Source: Schlesneria sp.
Lineage (GTDB): Bacteria; Planctomycetota; Planctomycetia; Planctomycetales; Planctomycetaceae
Assembly: GCA_028291515.1 (NCBI GenBank)
Contig: JAQGHU010000061.1
Coordinates: forward strand, 1 to 42,842
DNA length: 42,842 bases
Direction: 5' to 3'
This document shows, piece by piece, positions 35,714 through 42,842 of this stretch; the stretch's first letter is position 1, and the number at the start of each line of letters is the position of its first letter. Below the pieces are notes generated by a model. It was given only the letters and a program-made list of their open reading frames with translations, had not been told where the DNA came from and searched no databases. Made by a program: the position numbers and the translations under genes.

Positions 35714-35789
35714 CGCGCCTGCGGCGAGTGAGTGGATTTGAGAGAGTGGTGAGTAGAGAGGAAGGCGCGTTGCTGATACGCGATCAGAC

Positions 35790-37217
35790 TCACGCCAAAA
35801 TATTTTGGACGATGTTGCCGTGGACGTCGGTCAGGCGGAAGTCTCGGCCGCTGTGGCGGTAGGTGAGTTTGGTGTGGTCCAGGCCCATCAGGTGCAGGAT
35901 GGTGGCGTGGAAGTCGTGGACGTGGACCCCGTCGGTGGCGACTCGGACGCCGTATTCGTCGGTTTCTCCGTGCGTGACTCCGCGCTTAACTCCGCCGCCG
36001 GCCATCCACGAGGAGAAGGCCCAGTTGTGGTGTTCGCGGCCCTTGGCGTCGGCCGTGTTGTTGAATGGCGTGCGACCAAATTCGGTGGTCCAGACGACCA
36101 GGGTTTCATCGAGCAGGCCGTGGGATTTGAGATCTTTGAGTAAGGCGGCGATCGGTTGATCGACGTTCTTGGCGAGGCGGGCGTGGTCCATCATGTCGCC
36201 GTGCGAATCCCAGTTGCCCGAGGAACCGGTATCGATCAATTCGATGAAGCGGACGCCTCGTTCGACCAAGCGGCGGGCCATCAGGCATTGCCAGGCGAAG
36301 CCGGACGAACTGCCGCGCTGCAGGCCGTAGAGTTCCAAGGTGGCGTCTGATTCTTTGGCGAGGTCGAAGGCATCGGGGACAGCCATCTGCATGCCGAAGG
36401 CGGTTTCGAACGTCTTGATCCGGGCGGCCAATTGAGGATCGTCGTTGCGGCCGGCCAGATGCTTCTGGTTCATCCGGGCCAATGCGGCGAGTTCTTTTTC
36501 CTGCTGGGTACGGCCGATGCGCGGGGCGACGTTGGCGATCGGTTCGGCTCCGGGAACGACCAGCGTTCCCTGATGAGCGCCCGGCAGGAAGTCGCTGGCG
36601 TAGACCTGGGTGCCGGCGTAGGTCTGGGCGGGGGCGATCGTCACGAAGGAGGGAAGGTTACGGTTCTCGGTTCCCAGGCCGTAGCTGGTCCAGGCTCCGA
36701 GGCTGGGGCGAGCGAACGCGAACGAGCCGGTGTGCATGCCCAGCGTCGCGTTGTAGTGGTTCGAGTGATCGGTGTGCATCGAGCGAATCAGGGCGATGTC
36801 ATCGACGCAGCCAGCAATATGCGGGAACAGGCCACTGACTTCGGTGCCGCATTCGCCGTGCTTCTGGAAATCCCACTGCGGCCGCTTCAGGAAGATCCGT
36901 TCATAACCGGGACGGTTTTTGATTTCGGGGTGATCGAGTTTGACTTCCTTGCCGACGTCCTGATACAGCCGCGGCTTGTGGTCGAACGAATCGACGTGCG
37001 AGACGCCGCCGGTCATGAACAGGAAGATCACGTGCTTGGCCTTGGCCGGGAAGTGGCTTTGCTTGGGGGCGAGCGGGTCGCCCGAAGCAGCGACTTCGCC
37101 TTCATTCGCGAGGAGTTCGTGCAGGATGCCGGGCATCAGCAACGAACTGGCGACGGCGGATTGCAGCACTTGCCGGCGGGTGGCTCGTGGATTCGAAGAC
37201 TGATGTTGATCGCACAT
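35790..37217 (-). CDS. DUF1501 Tat-exported sulfatase-like protein (second copy)
   Basis: 475 residues from ATG 37217, 4 bp after the PSD1 stop on the same strand; an earlier in-frame ATG (37244) would overlap that gene. The Tat signal is RATRRQVLQSAVASS (Arg14-Arg15). Motifs match the first copy one for one: VIFLFMTGGVSHVDSFDHKP, SLGAWTSYGLGTENRNLPSF, VWTTEFGRTP and the ending HLMGLDHTKLTYRHSGRDFRLTDV. Length is identical to the other copy (475 residues), but the sequences clearly differ, so this is an old paralogue, not a recent duplication. It works with the PSD1 protein upstream. Function is unknown. Confidence 0.95.
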   Translation of the reverse strand: MCDQHQSSNPRATRRQVLQSAVASSLLMPGILHELLANEGEVAASGDPLAPKQSHFPAKAKHVIFLFMTGGVSHVDSFDHKPRLYQDVGKEVKLDHPEIKNRPGYERIFLKRPQWDFQKHGECGTEVSGLFPHIAGCVDDIALIRSMHTDHSNHYNATLGMHTGSFAFARPSLGAWTSYGLGTENRNLPSFVTIAPAQTYAGTQVYASDFLPGAHQGTLVVPGAEPIANVAPRIGRTQQEKELAALARMNQKHLAGRNDDPQLAARIKTFETAFGMQMAVPDAFDLAKESDATLELYGLQRGSSSGFAWQCLMARRLVERGVRFIELIDTGSSGNWDSHGDMMDHARLAKNVDQPIAALLKDLKSHGLLDETLVVWTTEFGRTPFNNTADAKGREHHNWAFSSWMAGGGVKRGVTHGETDEYGVRVATDGVHVHDFHATILHLMGLDHTKLTYRHSGRDFRLTDVHGNIVQNILA

Positions 37218-37221
37218 ATCG

Positions 37222-40185
37222 TTAGTCCACAAACAGGAATTCATTGCTGCTGAGCATCACGCGGCACAGGGCCGGCCAGGAGGCATCTCGTAAAAATTCG
37301 GTGGCATCGGCCACTTGATCGTCGGTCGGGGGATGACCGAACAATGTCCGATAGGCCAAGTCGATCTTTTCGCGATCGGTCGGGACAGTCGTGAGGTTCG
37401 CGGCGAGCTTTTCGGCACTGGCATGCAGGAACTGGTCGTTTAAGAAGAACAAGGCTTGCGTCGGCACGATGGTGACATCGCGGACGGGCGTGCTGGTGTT
37501 GGGGTCGGGTCCATCGAACAGTGTGAAGAATCGCATCCGTCGATTTCGCTTCTGCATCACGTAGACGGACCGCTTGGCGGTGTCGTATTCGGCAGCGAAG
37601 GGTCCGTGTTGCGAGAAGCTCCAGGTGGCTTCGGGAGGGAAGGGGTGGCCCAGGCCCGGCTGCCGATCAAGCTGGCCACTGACCGAGAGCAAGGCGTCTC
37701 GCAATTCTTCGGCGGTCAGGCGGCGACGTGGGAATGACGCGTACAGTTCTGGAGGAGCCGTCGTGTCCGCGGTCGAAGTAATCTGATAGGTGTTGCTGAG
37801 CATGATCAGGCGATGGAGTTCATTGATGTTCCAGCCGCTGCGGATGAACTGCGAGGCGAGGTAGTCGAGCAATTCGGGATGCGTCGGAGGTGTACCGCGG
37901 GAGCCAAAGTCGTTCGAGGATGTGACGAGGCCGCGACCGAAATGCCATTGCCAGACGCGATTGACGAAGACTCGGGCGGTGAGTGGATTGGTGGGGGCGG
38001 TCAACCACTGAGCAAGTTCTTTGCGACCGCTGGAATTGGGGTCTTGGAGCTTCTGGCCTCCAAGGACATCCAGGAACTTGCGAGGAACTTCGTCTCCCAA
38101 GTCGGCCGGTTCGCCGCGTTTTTGCAGGCGGGTGTTCTTGGGCTGGCCTTCGGTGACGGCGTAGCCGACTGGGACGGCCAACTGAGGTGCGAGGTCGGCT
38201 CGTTGCTTTTTGGCGATCTGGAGAGCCTGACGTTGTTCGGATGTTTTTGTGAAGAGACTCGTGAAGTCACCGGTTTGGTCTTCGCCGGGTGCGGCCGAGT
38301 GGAGCTGCTCGAGGTTCCAGCCGATCCCGTCTGGCCCACCAGGGTGAGCATCGGTGACTCGGCCAGCGATGGTGATAACTCCGTCGAATGGACAGAGCCA
38401 GGCGAGTGCGACGGGCCCCGCAGCTCCGGGATGCATCAGGAAGGATCGGGCGGGAAGAGTCGACCAGACTTTGACGGGTTCTTTCGAGGTGTTGACGAAG
38501 ATGGAGGGGGTGTCGCCGTTTCGCCAGGCTTTTAGTTCGCGCCGACCATCGATCGAATCGAGGCTTTCGGGTAGCAGAGCCATGCCGTCGCGGGTGTCGA
38601 AGAACGACCAGGTCGCGACGTTGCCGTAGCGGTCCGAGTGCGGATTGGCGGCGGTGAAGTCGTCGATCAGATCGGACACGCTCCATTGTCGCGAACTGCC
38701 GCCGACTTCGGTGATCGCGAACTCGACCAGCGTCGTGTCGGCTCCATGATTCGTCGGTCCCGTGATGGAGAGCTGAATGAGATCACCGCGCTTCACGGGG
38801 ATCTGATCGGTCGAGACGTTGTCGCGTTTAAGTTGTGCTGCGAACGGTGCCGCGCTGCTGTCTGCAATGATGCCCGTTGAGAGCGAGGTGACCTTTTTCG
38901 AGGTCAGTTCTTTTAACTTGCGTGCGGAACCAGCGATTTCGTCGGAGAGTTGTTTGATGGCTGTGTCGAGCGCCGCGGCCTGGTCGAGGGCTGGCTGGAT
39001 CGTGCGGGCGAATTCATCGGGGGGGAGCAGCGGAATCAGATCGCGCGGCTGCTGTTGTGGCTCGCAACCGGGGAACGCGAACTTGGTGCTTTCGAGGATG
39101 CCGTACAGTCCGTAGTAGTCGCGAGCCGAGATCACATCGAACTTATGATCGTGACACCGAGCGCACGCGACGGTCAGGCCGAGCATTGACTTGCCCAGCG
39201 TGTCGATCGAATCTTCGAAGGTGAGGTGCATGTCCTTATCGATGTCGTGCCCGAACCGGCGGGCGATCGCCAGGTAGCCGGTCGCGATGACTCGATCGGA
39301 GTACTCGGCAGCGGGACCTTCAGCGGCGAGCAGGTCTCCGGCGATCTGGTCGCGGACGAATTGATCGAACGGCTGATTGCGATTGAAAGCCTGGATGACC
39401 CAGTTGCGATAACGCCAGGCATGCGGCAGTGGGTGATCCGAGTTTTCACCGGCGGTGTCGGCGTAGCGAACCAGATCGAGCCAATGTCGGCCCCACTGCT
39501 CGCCGTACTGAGGCGACTTTAGTAAGCGGTCGACGAGTGTGGCGAATGCCTCAGGCGACTGATCCTGTTCGAAGGCCTGGATCTCTTCGGGCGTGGGAGG
39601 TAGACCAGTCAGGTCGAACGTGGCTCGGCGGATCAAGGCTTGTTTGTTGGCGGCCGGGGCGGGTTGGATGCCGGCTGCTTCCTGCTTCGCGCGGATGAAC
39701 GCATCGATGCTGGTGGCGATCCATTTCTTATCCTGAACTTCAGGAATGGGAGCGTTGCGAATCGGTTCGAAGGCCCAGTGACGAGCGACTTCGAAACGGG
39801 CTGTCGCCGCGGGCCAGTTCGCCCCCTCTTTGACCCAGGTGACAAAGGACGCAATTTGATCGGGACGCAGTGCCTTCTCTTTCTCGGGGGGCATGGCCGA
39901 GACGTCTTCGTGTCGTTGAATCGCTTGAATCAGGCGGCTCTCGACGGGGTTGCCCGGGATGATCGCGGGTCCCGATTCGCCCCCTTTCATGAGGGCATCG
40001 CGCGAATCGACTCGAAGTTCGCCGGACGACTTCAATTCGCCGTGGCAGCGTAAGCAGCTATTGATGAGGACCGGGCGAATCTTCGTTTCGAAGAAGTCAT
40101 CCCGTTCATCGGCTCGAACGAGTCCGCCCGTCAGGACCAGGGCGAGGAACAGGATTCGAAAACCAGCGTCAGCGATTCGATTCAT
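37222..40185 (-). CDS. PSCyt1-DUF1549-DUF1553 exported protein (PSD1-type with cytochrome domain)
   Basis: 987 residues. ATG 40185 has AAGG about 9 nt upstream and opens the signal peptide (1-25, ending GGLVRA); a weaker ATG lies at 40215. A planctomycete cytochrome c domain (PSCyt1) comes first, with CLRCH (44-48) and MPPEKEKALRPDQ. DUF1549 follows (RRATFDLTGLPPTP, QWGRHWLDLVRYAD, CARCHDHKFD). A beta-rich middle section (about 440-690) and DUF1553 (LTARVFVNRVWQWHFGRGL, HPELLDYLA, ending EFLFVD) complete it. It therefore has two CxxCH sites, unlike the other PSD1 protein here. It is exported, probably periplasmic, and may be redox-active. The DUF1501 gene is 4 bp downstream. Confidence 0.95.
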   Translation of the reverse strand: MNRIADAGFRILFLALVLTGGLVRADERDDFFETKIRPVLINSCLRCHGELKSSGELRVDSRDALMKGGESGPAIIPGNPVESRLIQAIQRHEDVSAMPPEKEKALRPDQIASFVTWVKEGANWPAATARFEVARHWAFEPIRNAPIPEVQDKKWIATSIDAFIRAKQEAAGIQPAPAANKQALIRRATFDLTGLPPTPEEIQAFEQDQSPEAFATLVDRLLKSPQYGEQWGRHWLDLVRYADTAGENSDHPLPHAWRYRNWVIQAFNRNQPFDQFVRDQIAGDLLAAEGPAAEYSDRVIATGYLAIARRFGHDIDKDMHLTFEDSIDTLGKSMLGLTVACARCHDHKFDVISARDYYGLYGILESTKFAFPGCEPQQQPRDLIPLLPPDEFARTIQPALDQAAALDTAIKQLSDEIAGSARKLKELTSKKVTSLSTGIIADSSAAPFAAQLKRDNVSTDQIPVKRGDLIQLSITGPTNHGADTTLVEFAITEVGGSSRQWSVSDLIDDFTAANPHSDRYGNVATWSFFDTRDGMALLPESLDSIDGRRELKAWRNGDTPSIFVNTSKEPVKVWSTLPARSFLMHPGAAGPVALAWLCPFDGVITIAGRVTDAHPGGPDGIGWNLEQLHSAAPGEDQTGDFTSLFTKTSEQRQALQIAKKQRADLAPQLAVPVGYAVTEGQPKNTRLQKRGEPADLGDEVPRKFLDVLGGQKLQDPNSSGRKELAQWLTAPTNPLTARVFVNRVWQWHFGRGLVTSSNDFGSRGTPPTHPELLDYLASQFIRSGWNINELHRLIMLSNTYQITSTADTTAPPELYASFPRRRLTAEELRDALLSVSGQLDRQPGLGHPFPPEATWSFSQHGPFAAEYDTAKRSVYVMQKRNRRMRFFTLFDGPDPNTSTPVRDVTIVPTQALFFLNDQFLHASAEKLAANLTTVPTDREKIDLAYRTLFGHPPTDDQVADATEFLRDASWPALCRVMLSSNEFLFVD

Positions 40186-40431
40186 CAGCGTTGCCTTCAA
40201 CACGGTAAATGCCATCGTCAGGGCAACGACCGCAGTACTGCATTATCGGATAAATCCAATTGCATGCAATCGTGATTTGGAGAAGCGGTGTCGGTAAATT
40301 AAGTTGTCGCGTTGACAATGCGGACGAATCATAAGCCTTTCACTAGCCGGCCCGGGCGAACGCAATGGAATCCTGGGCGAACAGCCGCGCGTTGGACAGA
40401 TATTTGTCGCAGTATTGTGTTCAGTGTCCGC
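40186..40431. other. Intergenic region upstream of the minus-strand PSD1 operon
   Basis: This 246-bp stretch should hold the PSD1 operon promoter on the minus strand. A short direct repeat, GGGCGAAC, occurs twice near 40355-40380. No gene is supported. Confidence 0.4.
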
Positions 40432-40818
40432 CTACTCAGAACAGGGGTACGCGGACACGGCAAATTCTACCCCTAGGTCCCCAAGCTTGAGCATCAGTTT
40501 TGGCGAGAGGGTCAATGTGCGAGTAAAGTGGCTCTCTCCACCGACCGTCAGGCCACAGTTAATCCGGCAGGGAATCGTGAGTCGTTGCAGTTCTCGAATC
40601 GACTCTGCGAAATCCAAAAGAAATTCGTCAAGTTGCAGGAGATGCTCTGGAAGTTCCTCAGCATCCGCGACCAGCAGAGAAAAGCCAGAATCTATGCGCG
40701 GACCTCGACTGCCCACTTCCCCAGCGAGCCAAATGCTTTTCTCCGCGATGCTGTGGCGAGCTACGAAACCTTTGACATCGAAATTTGGAGATGCTGCACG
40801 AAATAAACTTTGTAGCAT
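40432..40818 (-). CDS. DUF4279-like small protein
   Basis: 128 residues from ATG 40818; the upstream ribosome site is weak. No signal peptide or membrane helix is visible, so it is probably cytoplasmic. The layout recalls DUF4279 immunity-type proteins: a strand with DVKGFVARHS, a middle SGFSLLVADAEELPEHLLQLDEF, a long helix and a last strand LKLGDLGVEFAVSAYP. Proteins of that family are often found alone or near polymorphic toxins, but no toxin lies here. The family link is only by pattern and is uncertain. Confidence 0.58.
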   Translation of the reverse strand: MLQSLFRAASPNFDVKGFVARHSIAEKSIWLAGEVGSRGPRIDSGFSLLVADAEELPEHLLQLDEFLLDFAESIRELQRLTIPCRINCGLTVGGESHFTRTLTLSPKLMLKLGDLGVEFAVSAYPCSE

Positions 40819-40882
40819 TTAGAATGGTCACTTTCCCAGAATTCATGTTCTGATGCTGTCATCGGCCTGGAGAGTATGGAAA

Positions 40883-41398
40883 ATGACTCCTCGACTTCAA
40901 CGAATATTTGTCCACACATGTGCGACGGCCATATGTATTGGGGGCGTCGCAATCGTTGTTTGGTGCATTCAGTTCAAGCAATCTTCAGTTGATCTCATGA
41001 GCGGCCGAGAACGAGATCGTTTCTCGATCTGTGGTCTCTGTGTTCGCGAGCAAGTGCGTGAAACATCATTCAGCAAGATCCTGCAGAGCGGCGGAAGTGC
41101 CGAGCCCGACTGGCGCGTTGTTTTTGAGACAGGCCCAGTGCAGCGTGTGTCCCCTCATTTCACTCATCATTCGACTCCAACAACTCTGAAGGAGGCCGTG
41201 CTGGTCGGGGAGTTGTTGGAGGCACCAGAAGGCGTGCGTCGGAAAAAATGTGAGCAGGTGTTAGAACTGCTTCGTCACGACGATCGGACGAGAGCCAGAA
41301 AGTTGCTCGACGATTGGTGGAATGAGGGAAGGCCGGAGCAACGAGAGATTGAAGCGTCGCTTCGTCGCTCAGGCCTCTTGTTTGCAGCATCGGGATGA
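40883..41398 (+). CDS. Single-pass membrane protein of unknown function
   Basis: 171 residues from ATG 40883, chosen because GGAGAG (40869-40874) lies 8 nt upstream; an in-frame ATG at 40853 lacks such a site. One membrane helix (about 9-29) is followed by a periplasmic or cytoplasmic domain with a CGLC pair (about residues 50-53) and a helical C-terminal half rich in Arg, Glu and Leu (VLELLRHDDRTRARKLLDDW). No family is recognised. It runs in the same direction as the LTxxQ-repeat gene 111 bp downstream. Confidence 0.68.
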   Translation: MTPRLQRIFVHTCATAICIGGVAIVVWCIQFKQSSVDLMSGRERDRFSICGLCVREQVRETSFSKILQSGGSAEPDWRVVFETGPVQRVSPHFTHHSTPTTLKEAVLVGELLEAPEGVRRKKCEQVLELLRHDDRTRARKLLDDWWNEGRPEQREIEASLRRSGLLFAASG

Positions 41399-41509
41399 AC
41401 GCCCTGCCGCCCACACTGTAAGGCATTTTGTGCTGGAGTCACCCGCGATAGAATCAAGGAACTGGAGCAGCCAGCAAGCTGCCGTCTACAGCCTCAGGAG
41501 CCGTCGGAC

Positions 41510-42721
41510 ATGCAACCTATCTCAATTTGGCGACAGGGACTGATCGTCGTCTTGTCGCTAATCTTTACGGTGTCCATCGCTCACAGTGCCGACAAATCGA
41601 ATCGCACGTTGTTCGGGAATGCCGCTGTTCAGCGTGAGCTGAAGTTGACCGATGACCAGAAGTCGAAGATCAACGCGATTTTGTCAGAGATGGAAGTGCA
41701 GATCGCCAAGGCGGTGAAGGCTGCGAAGGACGATCCGGAGCAAGAGGCCGACATTGTCGACTCGATCCTGATTCAGCAAGGGCCGCAACTGGAAGCGGTG
41801 CTCGATAAGCAGCAGGCTTTGCGGATCTGGCAGATTGGTTTGCAGGCGGGTGGGTCCGCGATGTTCAACAGCGGTCGCGTCCGTCGCGTGCTGAATCTGA
41901 CAACCGAGCAACTGACGAAGATGTCGGATGAATCGGAGAAATCCGTCAAGCGAGTCACTCTGCTGGCGAAAGATCCGAGTGTCGATCGTGAGACGATTGA
42001 AGAGCAGGCGGAGATTGCCAAGCAAGAATCTTTGAAGTCGAGTCTCGCTGTTTTGACTGCGCGACAACGGGCCGATCTGCAGGTATTGCTCGGCAAGCCG
42101 TTTGATGTCGAGTTGCTTAAGTATCCCGACGGTCAGGCACCGCGACCTTTGACGTTTGTGTTCGGGATCGATGGCAAGAACGCGTTCCTGCTGGTGAATT
42201 CGCCATTGAAGCAGGAGCTTGAACTTTCGGAATCTCAATCGAAGCAGATTAAAGAGGCACTCCAGAAGAACGACAAGAATCTAACTTCGATCCGACTGTC
42301 AGTCCTGAAGGGGGCAGACAAGAGTTTTCCGGATCTGAGCATCGACGAGCAGCGTCGGCTCGTGCAGACGATTCTGGCCGAATCGGCCAGCGTTCATCGT
42401 GAAACGAAGCAGGAAGTGCTGCAGATCTTGTCGACCGACCAACGTCACCAGCTGGAGCAGGCGATCGTTCGCTTGATTGGCGCACGAGCGATTGAGTTCG
42501 ACACGATCGCAACTCGACTGCAGCTTACGGCGGAACAAACGGCCACGGTTGCCAAACGGATCGCGGAGTTTGAGGAGACCACGGCACCACTGCGTGTGGT
42601 GCGCGACCAATCCAAATTCGAGAGCCTGACTTTCGACAAGCAACTTGGAAAACTGGAAGCTGCCTTGCGAGGGATACTGACCCCGGAACAGGCCAAGGCT
42701 CTGGTTCAGCTAGGGAAGTGA
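41510..42721 (+). CDS. Periplasmic LTxxQ-repeat protein (Spy/CpxP-like)
   Basis: 403 residues from ATG 41510, with AGGAG at 41496-41500, 9 nt upstream. A signal peptide (about 1-26, ending IAHSA) is followed by a helical protein with at least seven LTxxQ-type boxes: LTDDQKSKI, LTTEQLTKM, LTARQRADL, LSESQSKQI, LSTDQRHQL, LTAEQTATV, LTPEQAKAL. The box is the signature of Spy/CpxP-type periplasmic proteins, which in enterobacteria carry only two and act as chaperones or stress sensors. This protein is more than twice that length. Long versions of this kind are common in planctomycetes. Its role here is inferred by family only. Confidence 0.83.
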   Translation: MQPISIWRQGLIVVLSLIFTVSIAHSADKSNRTLFGNAAVQRELKLTDDQKSKINAILSEMEVQIAKAVKAAKDDPEQEADIVDSILIQQGPQLEAVLDKQQALRIWQIGLQAGGSAMFNSGRVRRVLNLTTEQLTKMSDESEKSVKRVTLLAKDPSVDRETIEEQAEIAKQESLKSSLAVLTARQRADLQVLLGKPFDVELLKYPDGQAPRPLTFVFGIDGKNAFLLVNSPLKQELELSESQSKQIKEALQKNDKNLTSIRLSVLKGADKSFPDLSIDEQRRLVQTILAESASVHRETKQEVLQILSTDQRHQLEQAIVRLIGARAIEFDTIATRLQLTAEQTATVAKRIAEFEETTAPLRVVRDQSKFESLTFDKQLGKLEAALRGILTPEQAKALVQLGK

Positions 42722-42842
42722 TCGCCCTCGCCATCTTCACATGAATCGAGGCCAAGGAAAAGCATGAGAAAGGCGAGCCGCGGAGTGAACACGGATGTAA
42801 CACGGGTAGGAGTTTAATGAAATGAGAGGTGAGCCCCGGTGC

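Noticed and set aside
35176-35862. 228-residue plus-strand open frame
   Set aside because: Overlaps three better-supported genes; Gly/Ser/Arg-rich with no domain. The small membrane protein in another frame has a ribosome site.
36432-37253. 273-residue plus-strand open frame
   Set aside because: Antisense to the second DUF1501 gene; Val/Gly/Arg-rich mirror frame.
37813-38535. 240-residue plus-strand open frame
   Set aside because: Antisense to the minus-strand PSD1 gene.
42822-42842. Start of a next gene (ATG 42822)
   Set aside because: AGGAG at 42808-42812 makes it attractive, but only seven codons are in the window, too little to support a feature.

Overview
The window reads as chromosomal DNA of a planctomycete (phylum Planctomycetota). 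The markers are families almost diagnostic of that phylum: a giant dehydrogenase-type protein with a C-terminal CxxCH heme site, two pairs of DUF1549/DUF1553 (PSD1-type) protein plus DUF1501 Tat-exported protein, and long MoxR/DUF58/VWA/BatA gene strings. The genus cannot be fixed from the sequence alone. Family names here come from recognising motifs by eye, not from a database search.

Layout. 1-93 is the 3' end of a cut gene, followed by a hairpin repeat. 375-3860 is the CxxCH protein. 3907-5711 is a compact two-gene cassette, an OLD/AAA-type ATPase with a DUF3696-like tail followed 2 bp later by a PIN-like nuclease; it looks like an accessory defence or toxin-type module. 5879-7528 encodes a membrane-anchored coiled-coil protein that ends at a strong intrinsic terminator. 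7758-19081 is one apparent operon: solute-binding protein, two-lobed ABC permease, ABC ATPase fused in frame to an NHL-propeller lipoprotein, two tandem giant VWA membrane proteins and a MoxR AAA+ ATPase. A 472-bp gap with a 270-bp imperfect palindrome separates it from a second run (19554-26014): zinc-ribbon membrane protein, DUF58, BatA-like VWA protein, a large exported membrane protein and a flippase-like protein. This run ends at a 117-bp inverted repeat that starts exactly at the stop codons of two convergent genes.

26126-28129 (minus) is an MsbA-type ABC exporter. 28489-33075 (plus) and 40185-35790 (minus) are two PSD1 to DUF1501 operons facing each other. Between them lie a WD40 remnant, two minus-strand membrane proteins and a small plus-strand membrane protein. 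The right end has a DUF4279-like protein, a single-pass membrane protein and a periplasmic LTxxQ-repeat protein.

How the genes may work together (inference): MoxR ATPases usually act with VWA partners as metal-dependent chaperones or maturation machines. Here that module shares an operon with a degenerate metal-type ABC importer and an NHL lipoprotein, suggesting a cell-envelope assembly or maturation system with its own ATPase, transporter and surface propeller. The PSD1/DUF1501 pairs are exported proteins of unknown function that nearly always travel together in planctomycetes.
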